Below the pieces are notes generated by a model. The model was not told the origin of the DNA. It did not search any database and worked only from the letters and a program-made list of their open reading frames with translations. Positions 12,270 to 24,834 of a DNA stretch of 64,000 bases are shown piece after piece. The stretch is from Limanda limanda (lineage: Eukaryota; Chordata; Actinopteri; Pleuronectiformes; Pleuronectidae), in contig NC_083639.1 in the NCBI RefSeq assembly GCF_963576545.1, forward strand, positions 10,134,498-10,198,497, read 5' to 3'. Position 1 is the stretch's first letter. Each line of letters begins with the position of its first letter. Both the position numbers and the translations under genes were made by a program.

Positions 12270-13438
12270 CTCTGTAATGGTTGTTTATCAATTTAAACTC
12301 TGATTTATTCAGTAGAATACGAATCTTTTGGGAATTTAAGTTCTACTGATATGGAAAAGACCCTAATGTTTCAGAATTAATTTCTAAAGCCAATTATTTT
12401 CCTATTTCTTAAAAAACGTCTATTTTCAAATTCGTTTTAAGATTGATCTGAATCTTTTTCTTTTTCTTTTGATATAAGCCTTTAAAACTTACACATATAT
12501 CCCAAATATGATTGAAATTATACTCACCTTATTCCAGTGTTGAGAATTCCAGGAAATCCTCTCTCACTCACTCCTCACTTTTTCTTTTTCAGCTGTAATT
12601 CTCAGATTAGTCTCATCAAATCATGCATGTTACTTGTATCAAATCATCAACATTTGTGTAACGTTGATAGTAACCTTTCACCTTCAAAACACTTTTTAAG
12701 AGACAATGAGAAAAACCCCTTCAGTTATAATATTGCCACTGTAATCACCTCTTGTAATTACTAAGTTTTAATTTTAATTCCTCTAATACAATTCTAAAAC
12801 TCTGCATGAATCAAATCGCCTTAGAGAAAACTTAATTTCACATTTCTCTTAAACAAGACACATGCAGGTATAAAATGTATGGGAATTTATCAGATTTTTC
12901 AACAGATAGCTATGCTGAGACGATACAGACCTGGCCTAGGTCTCTCTGTCACAGCTTTTCCTCCATTTCAAAATAATAATACTATTATATATTTATATTC
13001 TACTCTTCTGCTTGTTTACAATAACTATGAGCATGCCGCAGCGCCCAATATTAAAGTAATTTAGCATTAAACTCTTTCGCTAAACCCTGTTTAACATTTT
13101 GATCTTTTTTTTGAAAAGAATCTTAACCTATTAAGCTTATTGTGAATCCTACACCGGTCTCTAAGACCTCCTTAGTATATACACGTCTGTAACTCACTTC
13201 CCTGAATGAGTGAATTTCTTTGGACCTTTTTCCTTAAAAGATCTAAAAACAAGAATTATACTTTACCAGAATGAAACTGCCTGCCTGTCCCAGTCGGTTC
13301 TTTAGCCCACCTCAGTGAGCACTCCGGATTCTCAGAACATCAGGCCCACTGAAATAATAAAGGTTTAGTTCCAAACGTACTGCCCCGGCGCAATTACCTA
13401 CCCTCAGCACCGAGAGCCAGAGTCGCTCACGTGGATGT

Positions 13439-13456
13439 CACTGCCAACAACAGCCA
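13439..13456 (-). other. Candidate primer-binding site
   Basis: On the minus strand the first TGG after the 5' LTR starts at 13,456, two bases past the LTR edge. That is where a tRNA 3'-CCA complement is expected. I could not match the following bases to a particular tRNA, so the primer is unassigned. Confidence 0.45.
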
Positions 13457-13458
13457 AA

Positions 13459-14081
13459 TGTAATGGAAAATTATTACATATCATGACACAACAAGCAATT
13501 ATCAATTCTGGATGTTTAATTCAAACCGTCTGCGGACGGTTTACAAAGGTCAAGTCACGACAACAGACTTGACCTCAATGGCACAGAGCTCAAACATCAC
13601 GGTGACAGATATGAGGGCAATGGCAATGAGCTCTCAAAAGTACACTCCATTTATACAATCAGATCCCTCCTCTCCACAGTAAAATACATTTGTCCAATCA
13701 GCTTCTCTCCATGTCGTTTACAGGAAAACCAGACATTGGTCTCTGGCGGTCTCTTTGAAGTTTGAACAAGATGCTAAACGCATCTTGTTCCAGACCCGTT
13801 GAGTTTCTCAGAGATCTCCTGTCTCTGCAGGTCACACCTATTAGCCTTTGAAGCTCCCTGCTGCAGAAGACTTAATTGGCCCTTGTTGAGAAACCTTTTG
13901 TTCACACTAGACTGAGAAGGCCACGTCTATAAGGCCTTCAAGAGCATTATGCATAGTGTTAACTTGACCTAAACTCTGACTATGAGTCTTAAACACAGAA
14001 ATACATCTTTCAGTAAACTTCTTTCTATATAAATGTAATCTGTTACATTTGAACATGTCTAAATACAAAATTCCCATCACA
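13459..14081 (-). repeat. 5' LTR of the endogenous retrovirus
   Basis: 623 bp, the same as the 3' LTR by eye. It is the promoter copy, because gag is read away from it on the minus strand. Identical LTRs normally mean a recent integration, since the two copies are made equal at reverse transcription and then drift independently; recent gene conversion is the alternative. Confidence 0.93.
13650..13698 (-). promoter_or_regulatory. LTR core promoter, 5' copy (CCAAT + TATAAA)
   Basis: Same CCAAT (13,694-13,698) and TATAAA (13,650-13,655) arrangement as in the other LTR. This copy would drive the provirus transcript. Confidence 0.65.
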
Positions 14082-14086
14082 GATAC
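14082..14086. repeat. Target-site duplication, right copy (GATAC)
   Basis: Matches the five bases before the left LTR exactly. Its integrity says neither end was rearranged after insertion. Confidence 0.9.
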
Positions 14087-14552
14087 TGAAATGTTTTCAA
14101 AGCCTGGAGGCCTGGACCAGCGGATCAAAGCAAGAAAAACCTGATTGTAAATGTCTACATGTGTCCGTTCCTCCTGTTTTAGCAATTATGAGCACACTTA
14201 CTTATAATGTGTACAGTCATTTAAGCTCACGTTGATTCATACCTCGCCTGCAGTTATTTTCACAAGTAGTGGAATTGCTTCAATTTCTTTAATCATATTC
14301 TAATTGTTAAAATTGCACACAGCCAAACTGCCGTGTTTCATTCATATTTATAGAGGAGAAACACAACTCTCTTGGTGGTGGGGCCGTCCGCGCTAAATGA
14401 ACAGGGGGAGCAAAAGGGAAGTGAACTGAGTGTTAGCTGACGTCATCACTAACACAGTCCAAGACTATACACGAGGGATTTAAGGGGTAAAATAGATTAA
14501 GGGGTAAGAAATAAATAGTGGGTGGATAAAGATTCTAAATAAGATTGTTTCT

Positions 14553-16045
14553 AAGGGGTAGGGAGAAGGGGTGAAATGGGATTGGGCCTTAGGTGTTACC
14601 TTCAGATTTCTAAATTATAAATGAATCCAGCAATTAGTCAAGAACTATAATTTGTCTACTGATATTTAAGATGTGTTGCCTACAAAGTTCGAGCGAAACA
14701 ATCGCTGAATTCTATAAAAAGAAAATCGATAAATAAATCTATAAAAACCACACATTAATATTGACAGTCAGTAAGGAGCATCAAGCGTATGAGTAAGTAC
14801 ACAAAACAACACATTGATTGACTCAGTACAAGGAGATTTGTGAGTCACGGCTGGAGATCTGACAGTGTGTGATAATCCAAATCCATTTTTATACCAAAAA
14901 ACATCAGCAGCAACTGGAAGCTTGCACTATATACAGATTACAACAAAAAACTGGATTTTAAAAAGCAGAGATTGGGTGAGTTCCTGGAAGGAGAGCCATG
15001 CCTACAAAGATGACAATGAATTTGGACAGAGGTAAACTTTAGGTAAAGATATTTATTTAACAGGAGTTTCCTCCCATTAGACAAGTAACTTCCAAAATTA
15101 ATAACAAACATGAAACATGTTTGAAAAAGCCTTTATGAGAACAAATGGCAGCGTCTGGTAACAAACAATATGTAATTTTATTTTCATCTATTACAGCTAA
15201 TCCAATAAGAGTCACAGGTGCTGGAGCCAATCCTGCTGTCATTGGGCGAAAGGCGAGGAACAACCATACACACTCACATTCACACATACAGTCAACTTGT
15301 AATCATTATTTAACCTAACTCCAATCTGCATGTCTTTGGACTGTGGGAGATATCCAGAGAAAACCCACATAGGCACAGGGAGAACATACAAACTCCACAC
15401 AGGGAGACACTATCCAAAACAGGATTCAAACAAAAATAAGATTTGAGGGCGACAGCGCTAACCACTGCTCCACCATGTCATTACTTCTATTTGTTAGCTG
15501 GATCAGTGTGTAAAGACTTTTATGCCCAATCCCATTTCACCCCTTCTCCCTAGCCCTTGTTTTCGAGAGTAATCTTGTCCCCTTAATCTGAGTTACAAGG
15601 GTTAGTGGTTAAAATCTTCCCCTAAGAATTGGGACAGCCCTTCATGGGGTGTGACATGAAATAATGAGAAACGATATTAAACTTAGATATTACAATTATT
15701 ATCGTAATTTTGAAATCCTTATTAATGTAGAAAATAGAAAATTTGTGGGCCTCTCTACCATCTTGCCAGTGATTCACAAGGCATTCTGGGAAATTCTCCA
15801 AGCCCCCCAGTTTGAAGTGTGGGTCTGAAAAATCTCAGTTTCAAGGGCTGAATAGCCCGAACACTTGGCTCTATCCCTAGGGACACACTACTCCTACTCT
15901 GGAACGGCCAAAACGGACAGGAAGGGCAAAGGGGTAGGGAGAAGTGGTGAAATGGGATTGGGCCTTAGGTGTTACCTTCAGATTGCTATGGTCAAAATGA
16001 ATAAAGCAAATAGTCAAGAGCTATAATTTGTCAGCTGATATTAAA
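14553..16045. repeat. Direct/inverted repeat block, likely non-autonomous DNA transposon
   Basis: A segment of about 117 bp at 14,553-14,669 recurs in the same orientation at 15,929-16,045 with scattered differences. In addition, 15,524-15,557 is the inverted complement of 15,930-15,963 (gcccaatcccatttcac...), so about 440 bp at 15,524-15,963 are bounded by 34-bp imperfect terminal inverted repeats with no coding capacity. This looks like a MITE, with a partial second copy to its left. I could not find a clean target-site duplication. Superfamily unassigned. Confidence 0.6.
15285..15480 (+). repeat. Dispersed fish repeat ('ctgcatgtctttggactgtgg' family)
   Basis: The unit contains 'aatctgcatgtctttgg', 'gaaaacccacatagg', 'gggagaacatacaaactc' and 'gcgctaaccactgc', a word order that recurs throughout teleost genomes. 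A shorter, more diverged copy in the same orientation sits in eefsec intron 1 near 38,255-38,375. Confidence 0.7.
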
Positions 16046-16739
16046 GATTTAAATAAAGGGTTACCAAATGTGAGTAAAAACAAGAGAAGAGGAGGAGGGT
16101 GAGGAACGACTCCGCTGAGAAGAGGAGGAAGATTAGAGGAATAGAGGAACCACATTCGTGTTTGAAAACAGTTTTGGTTCATTAGGATGAAGAGGAAAGA
16201 AAATGATTAACAAAAGGAAGATAATAGATAAGTGAACCAAGATGTGCTTTCAATCAGCTAATCCTTTCCATATGAAATGATGAAATCTGTTCACTGAGGC
16301 TTCAAATCAACCACATATTCAAACAAACACTGTGATGATGAAGATTAAAGCAGAAACTATAGAGCAGTGAATGGTTCAGACCAGACAACGACCAGGTATT
16401 AACGTGATGCTTCAAAAACACACACTGCAAGATAAAAACATTCAACACAGCAGATTTAAATATAAGTATGGTGACGTGTAATCTCCAAAATGGAGGATGA
16501 GGGACAAGCTTCAGAGTCAGTGCGGGTGTTTACAGAAAACTCACACAGTGACAAAAAGCCTGTCTGTTGTGTTTTCAAATACATAAATGTTGCACAAGAG
16601 TCACTCATCGTGAACGTTTGTGTTCATGGATCAGATCCAGATATGGGGGTTTTGGTGAACTCCCTGTTCTCTCTTTTATCACTTTCTGCTGAACGTTGAC
16701 TGAGATCATTTTATAAAGTTATATTTAATTTATACAATT

Positions 16740-17005
16740 TAATTCAACAGTCAGGGGGCAATTCCAGGAATATTTTCTCTCTTCCCCTAACGTGGAAAGA
16801 TTTTCAATGATTTGTCTGGACAAATGCATGGATATTGATGAAAAAATATATATGCAGACATATTTAGGGGACTATTATTTATGAGTTTGTGTAATTTGGT
16901 ACAGATCCAAATAAAAATCCAGATCTCGTGAATTTAAATGTGGCTTCACAAGGGAACTGTTGGGCCTTGGTGGAGGTATAAACTCTACTGAGTGCAATTT
17001 GACTT
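16740..17005 (+). repeat. Dispersed repeat family R, copy 1 (5'-truncated)
   Basis: Shares 'tggatattgatgaaaaaa', 'catatttaggg', 'gttgggccttggtggagg' and the end 'ctactgagtgcaatt' with copies at 27,345-27,722 and 31,862-32,230. Its first third is missing. Non-coding. Confidence 0.7.
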
Positions 17006-17028
17006 AATTATGTGGTCTAAATATACAA

Positions 17029-17400
17029 TCATTGATCAACTAAAGGTTGCAAGTTATGAATTATCACCAAAATAAAAGTCCTTCCTTCAGATTTATTTTG
17101 CTGTGTGACCTGGTGGATTTGCTTGTTGTGGTCTGAGTTTGTTTCAGAGTTTCTCTGTTGCCTTCTCTTTTCATCACCCCTCATTATTGCAGTGCGATAA
17201 CTCTCCTCCTCGCTGTCTGGATCGCAGATCAAATCAAAGTTCTGCTCAGCACGGCAATGATAAAGCAATGCGTCATCCGTAGCTTCAACAACATCCCTCA
17301 CCTCTGTGCTATCTTCCTTTATTTGCTTGACACCAGCTTTAACTTGTATGTTTGGAATATATTTTAGAGAAAAAACTGGAGCAGAAAAGAGGAGGCCAGT
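17029..17400 (-). other. Unassigned minus-strand ORF of protein-like composition
   Basis: The frame is open from about 17,400 down to a stop at 17,029; the ATG-started part is 90 codons (17,301). It is rich in Asp/Glu, Gln, Asn and Lys, has no repeats, and reads CDPDSEEES and KRRQQRNSE internally. That looks more like a disordered acidic/basic protein tail than random frame, but I do not recognise it and see no convincing upstream exon. It could be a decayed gene end or chance. Confidence 0.25.
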
Positions 17401-17540
17401 GACAAGAAGAGATCCAGTTACACGCTTGTACTACTGTCTGGGCAAATTGGAAGCATTCAAGACATATAACCCCTGTCCAGATATCGCTGATTAAATAAGG
17501 CAGTCATAATAATCGAAGCAGCATTTCCATTTATAAAATC

Positions 17541-17542
<2 letters not shown>

Positions 17543-17613
<71 letters not shown>
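17543..17613. repeat. (AC)n microsatellite
   Basis: About 70 bp of uninterrupted AC dinucleotide, a likely polymorphic marker. Confidence 0.96.
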
Positions 17614-17615
<2 letters not shown>

Positions 17616-18629
17616 GGCTGTCCGTGCTGTCCCCCCATTTCCCAAACAGTCTGCCTGACTTCTTCGCCCCCATGCCAAATGCAAAGACGGAAAAGGAAAA
17701 GGAGAAAAATAAATAAATCTTCAATTTTAATGGCTCATTTCCGTGGGACACTACCCCTTAAGCCTTGGGCCTGACATCAGTAAAGAGACAACCCCTCAAC
17801 CCCTCAACCCCCATCCCTGCATTAAATCTTCCCATCCACCCACTCTGTGCAGGAGTAGGAGCCGGCAGTATGTCTAATCAGATTTCTCAGTTTGGTCGTC
17901 CTCTCCGGAGAGCAGACAGACAGACGGACATGCTGGTGGCAGGGCAGGTGAAACCTCCGACCCAAACAGACGGAATTCATGATTAGTTTTCTGTTTGTCT
18001 GCTCATGTGTTTATTTGTATGTGTGTCAGTGGAAAATTAACTGTGAGATTATAAACAATGCATTTGTTGAAACATAGAAAACTGGCAGAGAGTCAATAAG
18101 AGATGGTGCATTTGTAAAAGTAAAAGTTCAAACTCCAAATTGTATATCTAATTTCTGTCAGATTAATACTAGTGTAAGCACAATTGGACATAGAATTAAA
18201 AAGTTTAAAAATAACTTTGCACATTTGTTAACTGATTATTACTGAAATTACTAATAATAACAAATGATGAACCAATAAAGAATGGAGAGAGAAAAAGCTG
18301 AGAGTTTTGTAAACAAATAAATCTTCATTTCATGTTGACATATTTAATAGAACAGCTGATTACACTTCACAAAACAACTAATCACTGTATATCTGTCATC
18401 TCATTTCAAAGAGATGCAGAAAAAAATGAATGCTGCAGTTTTTCCCATTCATTCGTCAATTGTATCTTTAAATGAAAGTCTTTGTTGTTACAGCCTAAAC
18501 AAATACTGTATTTATGAATCAGTTACTGAAACTCATAGTTGAGTTTGAAAAAATGTACCACCAGTAACATTAAATATACTTTTTTTATTGTGCTTCGGCA
18601 CTGTTACTTAAATTCTGTTTTCTCTTATT

Positions 18630-18692
18630 TGCTGTAACAAGTGAATTTCCCCGTTGTGTGGATAAAATAAAGAAATCTAATCTAATCTAATA
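18630..18692 (+). repeat. 3' tail of a fish non-LTR retroposon with (TCTAA)n
   Basis: The words 'gctgtaacaagtgaatttcc' and 'ataaaataaagaaatc' followed by three TCTAA repeats are the usual 3' end of LINE copies in fish. The insertion is almost entirely 5'-truncated. Confidence 0.6.
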
Positions 18693-20074
18693 AGCTAAAA
18701 TTGATTGATATATTGCTTTAGCCAGTTGATCAACTTAGCTCCTACTTTTGTCTTACTTTAATAATTTTTTTCTAGATAATAATACTCTGTCTTAAATGAC
18801 CCTCGAAGGCCACAAGGTGCAGCCTAAATCTCATGAAAAACCTTGTAAGGGGACCTTGGGTTGAGAATCTTTAGTCAATGTACTGTTTCCAAAATCAACC
18901 ACTTGTATAAATCATAAATAACAAAGGACGTGTTTGTGTGTAATGATGTATCATAAATATGATTGCTGTTACTGAGAATTGCATCAGTGCCTTTTGCATC
19001 AATGGTATTTGTGTATATAAGCCCATGAATCGACACGACTCAGGAGCACTGATACGTCCTATGGAGTTGTAGTATAATGAACTGGTAATTTAATGCCCCT
19101 AAATACAGATGTGACATCATAGGAGAAAGAGGAAAAGGCGATTTTTATGTTTTGCGTTATCAGTCACTGCATCTGCCATTCACTGGGTCACCCTCCACTG
19201 GTCCCTGCTCCTCTGTTGTCTCTTCGCCGCTCGGTGCCTCCAATGATCTTATGCACACACACCTGACGATTACTATGCAGCGATGAAGCCGTGAAAAAGA
19301 GAAGCAAGGGACAGAACAAAAACAGCAGGAGAGAAAGGGCTGATGGGAATCTTCTCGGCACAGTAAACACCACATGCAATAATCTATCAGACCTTTGACA
19401 ACATGAGGCAAGAGCGGAAAACAAAGGAAGAGAGGGAGAGACGACAGAGAAGATATAACCTTAACTGATTATATTGTCGATGAAAACATGTTCATAAAAG
19501 CAATAAAGCTTTACATAAATTGTCCATTTTATTTTAAATTAATTTAACTGCAGGCGATTCTTTACTGTTACTGGTGTGGCACCAGCTAAAGGTGTAATAT
19601 TGTTTCAGAGAATGCTTATGCATGCATGTGTGTATACGTCAGTCAAGCTGGTTTCTAATTAAGAGTTGCTGTGCAAGGTTAGCGATTGTTGCTAAGGAGG
19701 AAAATCACTATCAGCCTGCCCATTTTCATATGAATGAGCTCCTTTAATTAAACCGAAGAGCTAATGAGAGCCTATATCAAAATAATAGAATGTCTTACCA
19801 GCATTGTACGAAGTGAACAAAAAAAACTAAAAGATGACATATAGGACGAAAAAGAGCTGAGGAGAGTGAGAGAGACGAGCGCCGTGAAAGGCAGGGAGAT
19901 TAACTGGTTCTTAGCAGAAAACAGATATCTGTAGTCTTTGAACCTGTAATGTTATTTCTGTGCCGACAGAAGTTCAAAGAATCTGAGGGCCGAGATTGAG
20001 TTAGACTTTGGTGCACAAAAGGAACGAGCGGGAGAAAGAGAGAATAAATGTCGACTTGCATGTTCTAAGTCTGG

Positions 20075-20108
<34 letters not shown>

Positions 20109-20752
20109 CGAGAGAGACGCAAGAAGTAGATCTCAGATGAAAAGCAGAAAAATAACTCCATTGTTGTGAGTCTGTGTATTTGTGCGTGTGTGTGTGTGTG
20201 TGTGTTTGTCAGACGTGCACCACATATCCTTGTGTGCTTGCTATAATTTCTCCATTTGAAGGTTAATTAACGCTTGGAGTGAAAGCTACAGGACTGCGAA
20301 TCAAAGACAGTAAACAGTCTTCCAGCTGCCTCGGGGGATTATTAGAAAAATAAATGAAAGCTGCACAAAACAATTAAAAATTATTTGAAATGTGAACTTT
20401 GAGAAGTAGTTTTCCCTCCACTTTTCTGTGATAACGTTACAGCGATCTGGAACATGTGAAAAAAACTTTGAACAAAAGAGCGTGAGCGGACCACCGCGAA
20501 AAAATCACAGCCCACAAACATGGAAGCTTCAACTGCAGTAAAGTATAAATTATGTTTTGTTTGCGTTTACATGATGAATCCATATGGTTGGTACAAACAA
20601 AATGAAGATATAACATGAACTGCATTTGTCATTTAAGCAGCAAACAAAAGATTATTGCAGCAGCCAGTGGCAAACGACAATAACAGTTAAAGCTCCTTGA
20701 AAGAAGCAGAGGAAGTTGGAAAGGGTGTGTGTGTGTGTGTTTGAGTATGTGA

Positions 20753-20786
<34 letters not shown>

Positions 20787-22561
20787 TGTTAGTGGTTTGC
20801 GAGGGCTCTGTATGTATTTGATTTGGGGCTGTGCCGTGTGCATGTCTTCACCCTCAATCTGGCAAACCAGAGGGATATGAGCTAATTAAGGAGGAAGACA
20901 ACCAAAGGGGTAAAGAGGGAAGAAATCAAATTAAAGGCAGGAGGGGATTAGAGGCAGAGGCAAAGTACTTTCTGCTTTCTGCTGGAGTTCAGCTCAAACA
21001 TTTGGAAACAGAGAGGACGAGACAAAGTGAAGAGAATGAAAAGTTCGAGGGACATTTGCCAAAAGTGATTTGGTTATTTCAGACCGCGATTACACCAAAT
21101 GACCCCCCCCCCCCACACTCACACACACCACCACCACATTTTCATGTGTTCATTTATTGTCTTTCCGTCCATTTCTCTGCGTCTTTGTCTCTTTTCCCTC
21201 TCCCTACAGTTCCCTCGGAGGACCTGTCCCTGTCCCAGCCCTGCAGTTCCTATCTGATGGGCATCGCGCCACTGTTTTCATAAACACAGTTTTTGGAGGG
21301 CCAGCATACATACATAAACAGCAGCACCACAGGCTGCAGTGTCAGATCTCCTCTAAACCTCCGTCACTCACTCTGCTCTTCTAAAAGCCCCATCAGCCAG
21401 TGTTTGGGCCAGTCTGACAGTGCTGGGCTTTTCAGACGTGTCCCAGACAGAACCAGAGCCATGTTTGGGTCCCTCCCCCCCACAGGCACACAGCTCCGTG
21501 GCCCGTCAGAACGCCATTGTCCCCGCCTGTCAGTCCAGGATTAACTCTGTATACACACTGACCCATTACAGAACACACAGAGTCGACCTCAGGGCACAAT
21601 AAATATCCCTTTAATCTGATAACCTCTCGCTTGCTTAAAAAAGTAAGTTATTTAGAGGCTTTTGAGGGTTTGAAATGCTACGTTAGCGGATTATTAAATC
21701 TGTAAACAGTTTTCACTGAAAGTTCAAGAGCCGTTAGTGGTTTCCTCAAACTAAGATTATGAGTTTCTTAATGTGCTTTTGGTTTTTTCTTTCGTACCAA
21801 AAATCCTCCACATGGAAGAGTAGTAGCAGTCATTTAAAGACATTTAAAAACGTATCCACAGTCTTAACAATAACAGACTACAATTATAGCAGTTCAGACT
21901 CCAGGGATACATGTTGTCGGATGACTGGTCGATCAATGATGCACCTAATGGAGATTATTAAAGATGAATAAATAAATAAACTCTGAAGGCGGTCATTTTA
22001 CATTTAAGTGTCTTTTTGTTTGTTATTTACAGCTAAACATTTACTCACCTCCTTCACACCTTCCTGCACTGCTGAGTAAATAACTGTCTTAAGGTTTGGC
22101 AGGACGTGTTTTACCAAAATTTTTGATTTTAAGATTTATTTGCACCAACAACAGAGTTAGAAAACTCAAATACTGTACTTTTATAGTAAATTACACTTTT
22201 TTTGGTTCTAAATTTTAGTATTTAAATGTTATGCTACTTGATCATTCTACTCAAAAAAAATTCTGTGGCACATAATACTTTTACTTCCCTTTTGCTTGAC
22301 TGACACTTCTTTAAAAATGGAAATTGTGCATAAAAACAACTTGAAAAAAAACACAAATATTTTAAATAATAAGTAGAGCAGAAAACTTGACTACACCTTC
22401 ACCAGCTTCAACATCAAAATGCTACTTTTATGCATTAGTAACAATAACCTAATGAAAAGTATATAATAATATAGTTAATAGAGTACTTTTAATTTCAATA
22501 GTTTTAAGTAACTTTTGTTCATACTACTTGTGTACCTGTATTCTTGCACATTTTCAGTGCT
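18693..22561. other. Non-coding; TG microsatellites and one homeodomain-site cluster
   Basis: No gene was found. TG microsatellites lie at 20,073-20,101, 20,180-20,204 and 20,724-20,786, and a C run near 21,104. Positions 19,660-19,790 are unique-looking sequence with 'tttaattaaacc', 'gagctaatgagagcc' and 'tcatatgaatgagc', a texture often seen in developmental conserved elements. ORFs at 20,831-21,283 and 21,293-21,602 lack domains and overlap simple repeats. Confidence 0.4.
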
Positions 22562-22645
22562 ATCAATCAATCAATCAAATTACATTTGCATAGCCCATAT
22601 TCACAAATCACAATTTGTCTCATAGGGAGTTTGACATGGTGCAAA
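22562..22645 (+). repeat. Dispersed fish repeat fragment ('tcacaaatcacaatttgtc')
   Basis: (ATCA)n followed by 'tagcccatattcacaaatc' and 'tttgtctcataggg' is a frequent teleost repeat end. Only about 85 bp remain here. Confidence 0.6.
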
Positions 22646-24834
22646 AATATTACTTTTTAAGAATTTTTATCTATAATATATTTCACAGCATTTGATTGAT
22701 ACTTGTTTATTTGAAGTCATACAAAGACATAAAATATAAAAAAATATATATAAATATGATATGAAAAAAATAAAGACACAGATGATTCCCATTTCAGACT
22801 CTAAGACATGTTACTGTTACACAGCTCCAAATCATCATCAACACTTTTTGGGCTAATGTGGACCGAAAAATCGAAGGGCTTTCAGACTGTGTGACACATA
22901 AGGAGTGAGTTAGGACTGGTCTCTTTGTTTAGTCCCATCATGTTTGGTGACTAATACAATAAACATCACATCTACCTCTAGGTCTCAGCGGGTCAAACAG
23001 ACTCCCCAAGGCCCCCCCTTTTAGACATTTCATGAGATGGTATAACAAGCATGACGTCCCAAGAATAGATGACATGTTTTTGACATCTTTCACAAGGTTA
23101 TGCAGAGTGGAAGTGGGTTTTCACATGACCCCACACATCACGTGACCCCACTGGGCGAGACGTTAGCTGATGAACCGGACCACCAGCTTTCAACCCTCCT
23201 CCTTGAAGCTTCAAGTCTCCCCAGCAGTAACACAATGCTCAAAAGGGAACAGCTTCAGGCCTTTCCTTCAAATTCATTACTGTGTTGTTTTAACATAATC
23301 AATGGGGATATTTCTGTGCCTACACAAGAGCTCAAACCAAAAAACTGTGGTTTAAAAACAGTTTTGATGATGGCAACAGTGGTGGCACAATATATAATGA
23401 AAGTTTGATTGACAAAAATGCTGATTTGGAGAGAGAGGTACCCTGGTTCCATCCCCCTGGCACCCTCAAGGGATAAGTGATATCTTATTTATATTTTTAT
23501 AAAGGATGTCAACAGGTCCAGTACACCATGCAATATGTTGTCATGGATGTGTTGTTTTTTGCTTATTCACCATCTTTCCTCCTGATCTTGAACTGTGAAC
23601 CAGCAAATGGCCTTTTATATGAAAATACAGCACATACACAAACACTCAGATAAGCATCCCTTAATCATTTAACCCCATCATTTAAAAAACAAATGTACTT
23701 AAAGCTAGTTATGGTTGGTAATTGTTTCTGAAAAAACGTTTACCTTATTTGTTTAAATGCTCTTTATGTCCAGATAACAGGCAATAAATAAAGTCGTCTG
23801 AATAGAAAAAAGAAAAACAGTATCTGAGGCTCTCGCAGAACTGATATAAAAACATCATCATTTCATTTTACTGAATAAGAGAACATATTATAATAGTTGC
23901 AGTCTAATTCAAGCATATGGTTTATTTCTTTGCTTAAGTACATTAATTGTTTGTTGTTTGGCTCTAAACGGACATGAACAGCAGAGAGGAGAGAGTAATA
24001 TCATTCAAAAAGATGCATGTAAGAAGAATGAATAATGAAGGGAGGGTATTGGAGAAAAGCTAGTTTTTTCCTGTATTTACTTGAGTATTAACTGCAGTCC
24101 AGATGTGTTGAAGTGCTACTCTGCCCCCCCTCCTCTGTATGTAAGGTGAATGAGAGACAACATGACATGGGCAGGTGCACAGACTACTGGCTGACATATT
24201 TCAAGGTGACGCTGCAGGTGACCTCTGACCCGGACGACTTGGACTATGCACAGCTCAGCTTTAAATATCGACTGTTATTCTTCTGCCGTCAACCTTTCAA
24301 TAACGTCCCTTCGTCCTGAGGTGACGCAGGAGGAGAGACGAGAGGATGACAGCGGAAAAAACAGTGTCAGGGTATGGAAACAGTATATCAATAGGTTGCC
24401 TTGTTGAGGTGCCAGCCCTCATTTGCATGTTTTTTTGACTGTGTAAATTAGACAGGAATAGATATGCAAACAACGCAGTGGTGATGGGAGAACAATGGTG
24501 GTTTTAAAAGCTTGTCTTTCATTAGGAAGTTCTGCTTAACCCGTGCAAAAGGTTTCAGATGGATCAGCTCATGATCCTGATTTGCAAATAAAGAAATTGG
24601 GTCCAGTATTGATGAGTTTTTATCTGTGGAAGTAAAAAAGTCACTAAGACTGAACAGTACATCAATAAAAATGGCTTTTATCTTTACATAAATATACTCA
24701 AGGTCTATATGGATTAATTGGGAAACGTTAACAGGGACCTTGCAGAAGAGAAGTCAATGTGGACTATAAAACATAATAGTAAAGATGGCGCTTAGTAGAG
24801 CTTTACGTACCGACCACTGTTGCAGATGGAGCAC
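22646..24834. other. Non-coding stretch, nothing recognised
   Basis: Mostly AT-rich sequence. ORFs up to 102 codons (23,100-23,408) have no domain or splice context. Confidence 0.4.

Larger units (their letters stand above)
7678..14081 (-). mobile_element. Endogenous retrovirus, complete LTR-to-LTR, coding-defective
   Basis: A 6,404-bp provirus lies in minus orientation. It is bounded by two 623-bp direct repeats starting TG and ending CA, and flanked by the 5-bp target-site duplication GATAC (7,673-7,677 and 14,082-14,086). Reading on the minus strand, the order is: 5' LTR (13,459-14,081), TGG-starting primer-binding-site candidate, a leader of about 1.2 kb, a short gag ORF with a CCHC knuckle (12,269-11,592), an eroded pol region with an RNase H-like remnant near 10,035, a possible integrase-tail remnant near 9,000, polypurine tract (8,301-8,315), 3' LTR. 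The RNase H words and the gag knuckle resemble vertebrate gamma/epsilon-type retroviruses rather than Ty3 elements. No intact pol and no env ORF were found. Assignment as an ERV is firm on structure; the subgroup is an inference. Confidence 0.92.

Noticed and set aside
13907..14185. 92-codon minus-strand ORF across the right LTR edge, matching one at 8,126-8,320
   Set aside because: The shared part is LTR sequence (U3) present in both copies; the difference is only flanking DNA. Not a gene.
20831..21602. Cluster of plus-strand ORFs up to 150 codons
   Set aside because: No domain, Pro/His/Ser stretches from CA/C runs, and no consistent splice linkage.
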